Positions 1 through 5,505 of a stretch of DNA of 7,858 bases are shown piece after piece; position 1 is the first letter of the stretch; each line of letters opens with the position of its first letter. Source of the DNA: an uncultured Eubacteriales bacterium. Its GTDB lineage: Bacteria > Bacillota > Clostridia > Christensenellales > UBA1242. Both the position numbers and the translations under genes were made by a program. The notes beneath the pieces are model-generated. The model worked only from the letters and a program-made list of their open reading frames with translations, did not search any database and had not been told where the DNA came from. The stretch is taken from positions 1-7,858 of the forward strand of contig USTJ01000027.1 of the NCBI GenBank assembly GCA_900557585.1. Reading direction: 5' to 3'.

Positions 1-2
1 GG

Positions 3-551
3 GCAGATGAAAACGGAACAATTGGAAAGGCCTATGGCTATCAACTTGGCGTTAAACACAAATATAAAGAAGGCATGTTTGATCAGGTTGACAGAGTGAT
101 TTTTGACCTTAAAAACAATCCAACTTCTCGCCGAATTATGACAAACATTTATAATCATCATGATTTGAGCGAAATGGCACTTTATCCTTGTGCATATTCA
201 ATGACTTTTAACGTTACTGGCAACAAACTCAATGCAATTTTGAACCAACGTTCACAAGACATGCTTACAGCAAACAACTGGAATGTTTGTCAATATGCTG
301 TTTTGGTTCACATGCTTGCACAGGTTGCGGGGCTTGAAGTTGGTGAATTTGTTCATGTTATTGCCGACGCGCATATCTATGATCGTCACATTCCAATTGT
401 GAAAGAGATTATCAAACAAAAACAATATAAAGCGCCAAAGTTTGAAATTGACAAAAACATTAAAGATTTCTATGATTTTAAAGTTGACAGTTTTAATTTT
501 AAAGACTATAAATATAACACTAAAAAATATAAAATCGAAGTTGCGGTATAG
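3..551 (+). CDS. thyA: Thymidylate synthase, C-terminal part (5' truncated by window edge)
   Basis: Methylates dUMP to dTMP with methylene-tetrahydrofolate, releasing dihydrofolate, in the cytoplasm. The reading frame is open from base 3, so the gene begins before the window; 182 residues are visible, against about 279 for the B. subtilis enzyme. Seen in order: GTIGKAYGYQLG at visible residues 5-16, the phosphate-binding PTSRR, the catalytic cysteine in LYPCAYSMTFNV (Cys codon 189-191), RSQDM, NVCQYAVL, the dUMP-contacting HIYDRH, and the C-terminal KDFYDF...EVAV. The residue after the catalytic Cys is Ala rather than the His of E. coli-type enzymes, and the C-terminus matches, from memory, the B. 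subtilis ThyA type. The stop codon TAG overlaps the Shine-Dalgarno of folA, which starts 9 nt later, so the two are co-transcribed and probably translationally coupled. The pairing makes sense because DHFR recycles the dihydrofolate that ThyA produces. Identification is secure. Confidence 0.97.
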   Translation, partial: ADENGTIGKAYGYQLGVKHKYKEGMFDQVDRVIFDLKNNPTSRRIMTNIYNHHDLSEMALYPCAYSMTFNVTGNKLNAILNQRSQDMLTANNWNVCQYAVLVHMLAQVAGLEVGEFVHVIADAHIYDRHIPIVKEIIKQKQYKAPKFEIDKNIKDFYDFKVDSFNFKDYKYNTKKYKIEVAV

Positions 552-560
552 GAGTAAAAT

Positions 561-1061
561 ATGAATTTTATTGTCGCAGTAAGTGCGGATTTTGCAATTG
601 GAAAAGACAACAATTTGCTGTTTTCTCTTCCAAAAGACCTTGCATATTTCAAAGAACACACATTAAACAAAGTTGTTGTAATGGGAGACAGAACCTATTT
701 TTCTCTTCCAAGACGTCCACTTCCAAAGCGCACAACAATTGTGATGACTTTTGATAAAAATTTTCATGAAGAGGGTGTGACAGCGGTTCATTCGCTTGAA
801 GAACTTTCAACCGAACTTAAAAAATATGACAGCAACGATGTTTGGGTTTGCGGTGGCGCAAGCATTTATAACCTTTTGATGGACTATTGCGAATATGGAT
901 ATATCACAAAAGTTCAAAAAATTGTAGAGGCAGACACCTATATCAATAACGTTGACAAAAAAGAAAATTGGGAACTTTTGAAAAAAGGTGAAATCCAGTC
1001 GGAAAATGGCCTTGAATATTCTTTTGATGTTTATGAAAATAAAGATGTGAAAGAACTTTAA
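561..1061 (+). CDS. folA: Dihydrofolate reductase
   Basis: NADPH-dependent reduction of dihydrofolate to tetrahydrofolate, cytoplasmic. 166 residues, a normal bacterial length. Features seen: N-terminal strand FIVAVSADFAIGKDNNLL; catalytic acid Asp26 in LPKDLAYFK (E. coli Asp27); Arg57 in RPLPKRTTIV, the folate carboxylate-binding Arg; the nucleotide-binding VCGGASIYNLL with Gly98-Gly99; and Thr116 in YITKV. Two positions differ from the E. coli pattern: the Trp22 position is Phe21, and the MGRxT NADPH motif reads MGDRT (residues 41-45). The start is fixed by AGGAG at 550-554, six bases before ATG. This SD overlaps the thyA stop. Expression should follow thyA, since no separate promoter is visible. 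The unit ends at the hairpin at 1079-1109. Identification is secure; the effect of the substitutions is unknown. Confidence 0.95.
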   Translation: MNFIVAVSADFAIGKDNNLLFSLPKDLAYFKEHTLNKVVVMGDRTYFSLPRRPLPKRTTIVMTFDKNFHEEGVTAVHSLEELSTELKKYDSNDVWVCGGASIYNLLMDYCEYGYITKVQKIVEADTYINNVDKKENWELLKKGEIQSENGLEYSFDVYENKDVKEL

Positions 1062-1078
1062 TGTTTAGCGAAAAATAG

Positions 1079-1109
1079 AAAGAGAAATTGGAAAATTTCT
1101 CTTTTTTTT
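1079..1109 (+). terminator. Intrinsic terminator of thyA-folA
   Basis: An 11-bp stem pairs 1079-1089 with 1094-1104 around a GGAA loop and runs directly into eight T residues (1102-1109). It lies 17 bases after the folA stop and just before the promoter of the next gene. Confidence 0.9.
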
Positions 1110-1119
1110 CTTATATTGT

Positions 1120-1148
1120 TTGTGGGTTTGCGAATATTTATATATAAT
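1120..1148 (+). promoter_or_regulatory. Sigma-A-type promoter for the guanylate kinase gene
   Basis: TTGTGG (1120-1125), a 17-bp spacer and a perfect TATAAT (1143-1148), placed right after the folA terminator. The expected start of transcription is about 1155, giving a leader of roughly 15 nt. This rules out the TTG codon at 1116 as the start of the downstream gene. Confidence 0.75.
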
Positions 1149-1169
1149 AGAAAAAAAGGAAGGAAAAAC

Positions 1170-1718
1170 ATGTCTGAACATAAAGTTATAATTTTGGTTG
1201 GCCCTGGTGGTGTTGGAAAAAGCACAATTTCACAATATTTGTGCTCGCATTTTCCAGATGAATTTCAAGAAACAGTTTCTTGCACAACAAGAGCAATCCG
1301 AAAAGGTGAAGTTGACGGCGTTCACTATCATTTCATAAGCGAAAGTGAGTTTGCAGAAAAAATCAAAAACAATGAGTTTTTGGAATATAATTTGTTTCCA
1401 AACGGAAACATGTATGGCACACTTTTTAGCGAGGTGGACAATATTTTAAAAACCAAAAACTGCATTTTGGTTATCGACCCGTTCACCGCAATGGAAATGA
1501 AATCTAAAATGCCAAACAACAAAGTTGTTACAATTTTTCTTGATATTGATGATGATAGTTTAATCTCGCGTCTCAAAAAACGTGGCGATGATGAGGGGGC
1601 AATCATGCAAAGAATTTTGATTGCTCATGAAGAGAGAAACGCAAAGGGAAAGTGTGACTATGCCCTTATGGCAGACAATGTTGAAAAAACCGCAAATATC
1701 ATTCATCTTCTTGTATAA
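1170..1718 (+). CDS. gmk: Guanylate kinase (Gmk family)
   Basis: Transfers phosphate from ATP to GMP or dGMP to give (d)GDP, which nucleoside diphosphate kinase can take further. 182 residues from ATG 1170, somewhat shorter than the usual 200 or so. Seen in order: Walker A GPGGVGKST at residues 11-19 (the usual GPSG has become GPGG); the GMP-binding stretch SCTTRAIRKGEVDGVHYHF at 37-55 with Ser37, Arg41, Arg44, Glu47 and Tyr53 all at family positions; FLEY with Glu72; YGT at 82-84; Asp103 in VIDPFTA, where most Gmks read DVQG; and the lid/Arg region RLKKRGDDE...R...HEER. Start choice: AAGGAAGGA at 1156-1164 precedes ATG by five bases. The upstream in-frame TTG at 1116 lies before the promoter. 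Every GMP contact I can place is kept, so an active kinase is likely. A specialised paralogue is possible, as I cannot see whether a second gmk exists. Confidence 0.87.
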   Translation: MSEHKVIILVGPGGVGKSTISQYLCSHFPDEFQETVSCTTRAIRKGEVDGVHYHFISESEFAEKIKNNEFLEYNLFPNGNMYGTLFSEVDNILKTKNCILVIDPFTAMEMKSKMPNNKVVTIFLDIDDDSLISRLKKRGDDEGAIMQRILIAHEERNAKGKCDYALMADNVEKTANIIHLLV

Positions 1719-1750
1719 AACATGTCAAATTTGTGTTAAAAATACAAAAT

Positions 1751-1781
1751 AAGAACCACCAAATTTTGGTGGTTCTTTTTT
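1751..1781. terminator. Bidirectional terminator between gmk and tetR-family gene
   Basis: A near-perfect palindrome pairs AAGAACCACCAAA (1751-1763) with 1765-1777; the real loop is probably about four bases. The plus strand runs into TTTTTT and the minus strand into a T-rich ATTTTGTATTTTT. It sits between two convergent stop codons (1718 and 1787) and probably serves both genes. Confidence 0.88.
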
Positions 1782-1786
1782 ATCTA

Positions 1787-2335
1787 TTATCTGAAAAATT
1801 CTAGTCCGTTTAAAATGATTGTTTTAATGTTCTCACGAGTTTTTTCATCGTTTGGAATGTATCCCTTGATGATTTTTTTCGAATAATAAAGCGCTGTAAC
1901 TCTTACATAGTCCCAAATCAAATATAACATGTCGTCTGAAAGATTCTTTTTAAAAAGAGATTTTGCAGCAACCAATGTTTCTGCTGAATATGAGCAGTTG
2001 ATTGGGCTTTTGATTGAATGAAGATATGAAGTGTAGAAAAGTGTTTCATTTTTGTTTTCAATGAAGCGGTCAAGACAAGAGTTGTAAATGAAAGTTGAAT
2101 CATTTCCTCGCATGATAAGGTCTTTCAAAAATTGAAGATGTCCATGACGAATTGTTTGTGCAATCTCATCAATAAGTTCTTGCATAGATTTAAAGTTTTC
2201 ATAGATTGTGTGTGTTGAAATGTCACAAGCAGAGGCAACTGTTCTTGCAGAAATTGCATTGAAGCCTTTTTCTGCGCCAATTTGGAGAGTTGCTTCCAAT
2301 ATCTTTTCCCTTACATTTTCAAGTTTTCTGAACAT
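1787..2335 (-). CDS. TetR/AcrR-family transcriptional regulator
   Basis: A DNA-binding regulator of 182 residues, a normal length for the family. The N-terminal domain shows the TetR pattern: REKILEATLQIGAEKGFNAISARTVA (residues 9-34), the recognition-helix region ACDISTHTIYENFKSM (36-51), then a long helical domain expected to bind ligand and dimerise. The C-terminal part is too divergent to suggest a ligand. The start is supported by TAAGGGGG (minus strand, 2350-2343) seven bases before ATG. It has its own promoter (2359-2386). The gene upstream on the same strand is the 301-residue protein, 121 bp away with no clear terminator between them, so some read-through is possible. No transporter or enzyme adjoins it, so the target is not obvious beyond its own promoter. 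An 8-bp palindrome at 2415-2422 is one operator candidate. Confidence 0.9.
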   Translation of the reverse strand: MFRKLENVREKILEATLQIGAEKGFNAISARTVASACDISTHTIYENFKSMQELIDEIAQTIRHGHLQFLKDLIMRGNDSTFIYNSCLDRFIENKNETLFYTSYLHSIKSPINCSYSAETLVAAKSLFKKNLSDDMLYLIWDYVRVTALYYSKKIIKGYIPNDEKTRENIKTIILNGLEFFR

Positions 2336-2358
2336 TTTAAATCCCCCTTATATGAAGT

Positions 2359-2386
2359 AGTATATTTATAAATAAAAAAAACACAA
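2359..2386 (-). promoter_or_regulatory. Promoter of the TetR-family gene
   Basis: On the minus strand, TTGTGT (2386-2381), a 16-bp spacer rich in T, and TATACT (2364-2359). The expected transcript start leaves a short leader carrying the GGGGG ribosome-binding site. Confidence 0.55.
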
Positions 2387-2456
2387 GCAATTTTCGCAAG
2401 TTTGTTGCAAATATCACTAGTGTTTTAAACTTTTGTTCAAAATTTACAAAAATATG

Positions 2457-3362
2457 TTATTTTTCTTGTTCTTCTTCGGCATCTTTTTTGATTTCGGCAC
2501 AGGTTTTCATTTGACTTTGTGTGTCTTCAAAATCTGAAAGTGCGCTCAAAATGCGTTTGCAAAGTTCAATCTCATTTTTGTCAAGTTCTTCTTGCTCGTC
2601 AAATTTGGTTTTTTGTTTGTTTCTTGAAAAAAGATTTTTTATTGCTTGAAGATTTCTTGCACATTTAACTTGGCGGTTGAATTTTTTTGTCACATTTTTA
2701 TAAAGCCCGTCAACTTTTGAAAGTTGCCCTTCAATATATTCTGCATTTTCATATTCTTGTGTCATTGCTTTTTTGCTGAATTTGTAAAGATATTTGCGAT
2801 ATAGTGGAATGTTGTCATCTTTGTCAACATTGTTGTTTGTTGTGAGCATAATGCCAAGGTCTTCGGCAATAACGCCATAGCAAAAGTCAAGGGCAGAAAT
2901 ATCTTCCACAAGGTCGCAGAGTTGATGTTCGGTTGGAACTCTTTTTCCGTTATAGTCGCGGGTATAGTTGCTTTTTGAAAAATTTATTTTTGTTGTTGCT
3001 GCAAAAATACTGTTTGCAACTGCACCATATACCATGTCTGGGTCATTGCTTGTTGGGCTGTTGAAAAAATCTTCATCATAGTAGATATCACGACCCTTGA
3101 AAAGCGCCATTGCTGCTTCCATGCGGTTTTTCATGATTAGGGTATATTCATCGTCTTCATAGTTTTTTTCAACGGCAGAAAGAAACTCTTTAATGCTAAT
3201 GCGGTTGATTGGCTTGTCAAAAGATTCGGCCTCATCAAGTGCAACAAGGCAAAGATATGCATCAAAGGCGTCACGTCTGAAAGAAAGCAAAGTTCTTTGT
3301 TCTTTTTCGGTTAAATTTCTTCTTCTGCAAAAAGTTTTCATTTCAACAATATTATAAAACAT
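2457..3362 (-). CDS. Hypothetical protein, 301 aa, charged with helical C-terminus
   Basis: I do not recognise this family. The protein is soluble in appearance, with no signal peptide or membrane helix. It starts with a basic MKTFCRRRNLTEKEQ stretch (residues 8-22). The middle is mixed and rich in Asp, Asn and Tyr, with acidic patches around YEDDEYT and YYDEDFF. The last 100 residues or so are highly charged (KFNRQVKCARNLQAIKNLF, then an acidic helix with EEQEELDKNEIEL and a KKDAEEEQEK tail), suggesting helices or a coiled coil. ATG 3362 is preferred over the internal Met8: GGAG (minus strand 3373-3370) lies seven bases before it, and the promoter lies just upstream. The leader and promoter layout is shared with the 418-residue metallopeptidase-like gene, a hint of common control. 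It is well open and has good signals, so it is a real gene; its role is unknown. Confidence 0.85.
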   Translation of the reverse strand: MFYNIVEMKTFCRRRNLTEKEQRTLLSFRRDAFDAYLCLVALDEAESFDKPINRISIKEFLSAVEKNYEDDEYTLIMKNRMEAAMALFKGRDIYYDEDFFNSPTSNDPDMVYGAVANSIFAATTKINFSKSNYTRDYNGKRVPTEHQLCDLVEDISALDFCYGVIAEDLGIMLTTNNNVDKDDNIPLYRKYLYKFSKKAMTQEYENAEYIEGQLSKVDGLYKNVTKKFNRQVKCARNLQAIKNLFSRNKQKTKFDEQEELDKNEIELCKRILSALSDFEDTQSQMKTCAEIKKDAEEEQEK

Positions 3363-3383
3363 ATTTCTTCTCCATATATATCC

Positions 3384-3412
3384 ATTTTACACCAAAACAT
3401 GCTTGTTTTCAA
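3384..3412 (-). promoter_or_regulatory. Promoter of the 301-aa gene, with inverted repeat in the spacer
   Basis: On the minus strand, TTGAAA (3412-3407), a 17-bp spacer and TAAAAT (3389-3384). The spacer carries AAAACA (3394-3399), four bases, then TGTTTT (3404-3409), a 6-4-6 inverted repeat placed where a repressor would block polymerase. The leader 3364-3381 is identical to that of the gene at 5506-6762. Confidence 0.7.
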
Positions 3413-3591
3413 GATGCAAAACCGATTTTATTGCATATGTTTGCATGTTTGCGGTTTTTGTAGCATTTTTGCTTGCTTTTGATATTGAAATGGTGCATTT
3501 TTCGCAAAATCATGGTAAAATTGATGAAAAAATTGTGTAAAAATTGATGAATATTTGTTGTTTTTTAGTCTGTTGGTTTTGTTAAATCTGC
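3413..3591. repeat. Intergenic stretch with short direct repeats
   Basis: This is the middle of the 288-bp gap between two divergent genes, and no gene is visible. It holds TTGC-type repeats with roughly helical spacing (TTGCAT at 3431 and 3441, TTGC at 3449, 3469 and 3473); a 7-bp inverted repeat AAAACCG (3418-3424) with CGGTTTT (3452-3458); and a 12-bp direct repeat AAAATTGATGAA at 3517-3528 and 3540-3551, 23 bp apart. Function is unknown; upstream regulatory sites for ndk or the 301-aa gene are possible. Confidence 0.4.
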
Positions 3592-3620
3592 TTTACAATA
3601 AACCTGAAATTTGATATAAT
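3592..3620 (+). promoter_or_regulatory. Extended -10 promoter of ndk
   Basis: TTTACA (3592-3597), a 17-bp spacer and TGATATAAT (TGn 3612-3614, TATAAT 3615-3620). Near-consensus with an extended -10, so likely strong and constitutive, as suits a housekeeping enzyme. The leader is about 24 nt. Confidence 0.8.
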
Positions 3621-3650
3621 GTTTACAGTTTAAAAATCAAGGAGAAAACT

Positions 3651-4079
3651 ATGAAACAAACATCTTATGTAATGGTGAAACCAGGCTTTGCAAACAACGA
3701 TAAAGTTGTTGCTGAAGTGAAGAAAAGACTCAAAGAAAATGGAATTTCAATTTTGGAAGAAGGCTTCATTCGCTATGATGAAGCACACGCAAAAAGACAC
3801 TATCATGAACATGTTGGCAAATCTTTCTATCCAGGACTTGAAGCATATATCACAAGCGATAAAGCCTATGGAATGAAGGTTGAAGGCGAAGATGCAATTG
3901 CACGCATTCGTGCTCTTGCTGGTTCAACAAAAAATCCAGAGCCAGGAACAATCAGATATGACATTCCTGAAATGCTTGGAATTGAAAGAAGAATCACTGA
4001 AAATGTTGTCCATTCATCTGACAGTGAAGAAGCAGCAAAACTTGAACTTGCAATCTTCAAGGAACTTCTTAAAAAATAG
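3651..4079 (+). CDS. ndk: Nucleoside diphosphate kinase
   Basis: Moves the gamma-phosphate of ATP to NDPs and dNDPs by a phosphohistidine intermediate; it supplies (d)NTPs and takes products of Gmk. 142 residues, normal length. Conserved residues seen: Lys10 (YVMVKPG), Tyr51 and His54 in HYHEHVGKSFYPGL, Phe59, Leu63, Arg87, Thr93, Arg102 in PGTIR, Asn118, and catalytic His121 in NVVHSSDSEE. Oddities: the motif is HSSDS where nearly all family members have HGSDS, and the stretch from PGTIR to the catalytic His is about six residues longer than the usual form (YDIPEMLGIERRITEN), while the segment before PGTIR is about two shorter. The start is fixed by AAGGAG (3639-3644), six bases before ATG. 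It is a single-gene unit with its own promoter and terminator. Identification is secure. Confidence 0.97.
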   Translation: MKQTSYVMVKPGFANNDKVVAEVKKRLKENGISILEEGFIRYDEAHAKRHYHEHVGKSFYPGLEAYITSDKAYGMKVEGEDAIARIRALAGSTKNPEPGTIRYDIPEMLGIERRITENVVHSSDSEEAAKLELAIFKELLKK

Positions 4080-4085
4080 TTTTCG

Positions 4086-4113
4086 AAAGTTGCCATTTTG
4101 GGCAACTTTTTTT
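4086..4113 (+). terminator. Intrinsic terminator of ndk
   Basis: A perfect 9-bp stem, AAAGTTGCC (4086-4094) with GGCAACTTT (4101-4109), around ATTTTG, followed by a T run to 4113. It begins seven bases after the ndk stop. Confidence 0.92.
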
Positions 4114-4205
4114 ATGCATAAAAAATCAGAAAAAACGCAAAAAAATCAAATTTGCCCTTAAATTTTGTGCAAAACAACAGAATTTTTTGATTTTGCAATA
4201 AAATA

Positions 4206-4234
4206 TTGTGTTTTTGAAATTTGTTTGCTATAAT
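4206..4234 (+). promoter_or_regulatory. Extended -10 promoter of the phosphopantetheinyl transferase gene
   Basis: TTGTGT (4206-4211), a 17-bp spacer and TGCTATAAT (TGn 4226-4228, TATAAT 4229-4234). The leader is about 46 nt with a purine-rich ribosome-binding site. The stretch between the ndk terminator and this promoter (4114-4205) is AT-rich and shows no gene. Confidence 0.75.
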
Positions 4235-4286
4235 ATATCAATATTGAAGCGAAAAAAAGCAAAAATAATTGTGGAGGAAGAAAAAA

Positions 4287-4883
4287 ATGATATATGTTGT
4301 GAAAAATTTTAATAAAATCAGCGAGAAGAGAATTGAAACTTTATATGACAAACTTCCTCGAAGCATTAAAAAGAAAGCAAATGCAAGAAAAGGAACACCG
4401 GCTTTTCGTCCAACAGTGATGGAATATTATGTTGTAAAGCAACAACTTGACCTTGAAGATGGAACTGATTTTTCATATAACAAAAATGGAAAACCAAGTG
4501 TTAAAGGCAAAAAATATTTTTCAATTGCACACGATGATGATGTTTTGGCTGTTGCAGTTTCAATCTATGAAATTGGTGTTGACGTTAGAAAGAAAATAAA
4601 GTTCACACAAAAACTTGCAAAAGAAATTTGCAACAAAGAAGAGTTTGAACAAGTGATGAACGCAGAAGACCAAGCACTTGAACTTACAAAAATTTGGACA
4701 AAAAAAGAAAGTTTTGTAAAAATGAAAGGTGCAAGCATTGCACAGTTCGACATTAAAACCATTCTTGAAAATGCAAAAGACTGCATGTTCAATTTCAAGT
4801 TCGAGGATGACAGTGTTGTTTGCGAATGCATCAACCACGAATCAACTGAAAAAAGACCAAGAAAAACTGCTGTGAAAAAATAG
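4287..4883 (+). CDS. 4'-phosphopantetheinyl transferase, Sfp type
   Basis: Attaches the phosphopantetheine arm of CoA to a serine of acyl, peptidyl or aryl carrier proteins. 198 residues, slightly shorter than Sfp (about 224). Seen: YFSIAHDDDVLAVAVS at 77-92 with the family His82; GVDVR at 97-101 with Mg-ligand Asp99; and WTKKESFVKMKG at 137-148, the W-KES-K signature with Glu141 and Lys145. The second acidic residue of the Sfp GIDIE motif is replaced by Arg101; human AASDHPPT, from memory GIDIM, also lacks it, so activity is still expected. The C-terminus is a basic tail. Start choice: GGAGG (4273-4277) precedes ATG 4287 by nine bases. The in-frame TTG at 4269 would lie upstream of this site. 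No polyketide or peptide synthase genes are nearby, so the acyl carrier protein of fatty acid synthesis is a plausible target; that is inference. Confidence 0.9.
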   Translation: MIYVVKNFNKISEKRIETLYDKLPRSIKKKANARKGTPAFRPTVMEYYVVKQQLDLEDGTDFSYNKNGKPSVKGKKYFSIAHDDDVLAVAVSIYEIGVDVRKKIKFTQKLAKEICNKEEFEQVMNAEDQALELTKIWTKKESFVKMKGASIAQFDIKTILENAKDCMFNFKFEDDSVVCECINHESTEKRPRKTAVKK

Positions 4884-4889
4884 AAAAGT

Positions 4890-4915
4890 CCACACCAAAT
4901 TTGGTGTGGTTTTTT
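4890..4915 (+). terminator. Intrinsic terminator of the phosphopantetheinyl transferase gene
   Basis: A perfect 20-bp palindrome, CCACACCAAA (4890-4899) with TTTGGTGTGG (4900-4909), with T residues through 4915. It starts seven bases after the stop codon. Confidence 0.92.
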
Positions 4916-4959
4916 GTTGCTTTTTTCAAGAAAAATCATATGTTTTTTAAGGGTGCATA

Positions 4960-4988
4960 TTGACTTTGACCCTCTGCTATGTTATCAT
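4960..4988 (+). promoter_or_regulatory. Promoter of the 138-aa gene, with overlapping inverted repeat
   Basis: TTGACT (4960-4965), a 17-bp spacer and TGTTATCAT (TGn 4980-4982, TATCAT 4983-4988). An inverted repeat TGTTAT (4980-4985), seven bases, ATAACA (4993-4998) covers the -10 box and the likely start site, as an operator would. The promoter lies after an in-frame upstream start, which is therefore not used. Confidence 0.7.
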
Positions 4989-5018
4989 GATTATAACAAT
5001 ATTTGTGGGGGAAAAATA

Positions 5019-5435
5019 ATGAAAAATTGTATCAGTATTGATGATTTGTTTGTCGCCGATGTGAAATATTGCATCGACCGCAGAGAAGCATATCCAGGAG
5101 AGGAAAAGGGCATGGCTGTTGGCGACCTTATTGAAAAAAATGCAATTGTTTTGCGTTTTAACGACAGATATATTCCTTTCTATCTGATTTCAAATGAAAG
5201 CGACTTTGACAAGATTCTTCAATATTCAGCAAATGGAAATGTTGAAAGATGTGGCAAACGCGCAATGGCAGAGTTTCCTGCCGAAATTGGCGACAACTAT
5301 GTTGTGAATGTTGGCGCTTTGCTTTTAGAGGGTGACCACACCTATGTTGGCTATGAAGACATTAAAGCCATCGACGACGAGTGGGGAAAACTTGTTGGCG
5401 AAGAAGACTATTCTGTTGTCCAATATGAACTTTAA
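5019..5435 (+). CDS. Hypothetical protein, 138 aa, acidic
   Basis: I do not recognise a family. It is a small acidic protein without a signal peptide or membrane helix, with alternating hydrophobic patterns that suggest a compact alpha/beta fold: AIVLRFNDRYIPFYLIS (about residues 40-56), NYVVNVGALLLEGDHTYVGYEDI (about 92-114) and an acidic end DDEWGKLVGEEDYSVVQYEL. Three cysteines (residues 4, 18 and about 78) form no metal motif I know. ATG 5019 is chosen because GGGGG (5007-5011) lies seven bases upstream and the promoter ends at 4988; the longer in-frame reading from 4914 would begin before the promoter. It has its own promoter with a possible operator and its own terminator, so it is probably regulated separately. 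The function is unknown. Confidence 0.83.
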   Translation: MKNCISIDDLFVADVKYCIDRREAYPGEEKGMAVGDLIEKNAIVLRFNDRYIPFYLISNESDFDKILQYSANGNVERCGKRAMAEFPAEIGDNYVVNVGALLLEGDHTYVGYEDIKAIDDEWGKLVGEEDYSVVQYEL

Positions 5436-5444
5436 TTTGCAAAG

Positions 5445-5476
5445 AAAAATACAGGTTTGTTGACCTGTATTTTTTT
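5445..5476. terminator. Bidirectional terminator between two convergent genes
   Basis: A 12-bp stem pairs AAAAATACAGGT (5445-5456) with ACCTGTATTTTT (5463-5474) around TTGTTG. Plus strand ends in a T run to 5476; on the minus strand the stem ends in TTTTT. It lies between stop codons at 5435 (plus) and 5506 (minus). Confidence 0.88.
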
Positions 5477-5505
5477 ATGCGTATTTTCGGTTTTTAATTT
5501 GATTT

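Noticed and set aside
252..659. Long minus-strand open frame across thyA and folA
   Set aside because: It is antisense to two secure enzymes, and is Phe/Ile/Lys-rich as expected of the reverse of AT-rich coding sequence.
4142..4194. AT-rich inverted repeat AAAATCAAA / TTTGATTTT upstream of the phosphopantetheinyl transferase promoter
   Set aside because: The loop is 35 bases and the arms are only A/T-rich; expected by chance in such sequence.
4560..4939. Two minus-strand open frames over the phosphopantetheinyl transferase gene
   Set aside because: They are antisense to a recognised gene, one crosses its terminator, and neither has a promoter or ribosome-binding site.
4960..4990. TTGACTTTGACC resembling a MerR-type promoter
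   Set aside because: The spacer to the -10 box is a normal 17 bp, not the 19-20 bp of MerR targets, and no dyad lies within the spacer.
4914..5018. 35-residue N-terminal extension of the 138-aa protein
   Set aside because: It begins within the preceding terminator and before the promoter at 4960-4988. ATG 5019 has the good ribosome-binding site.
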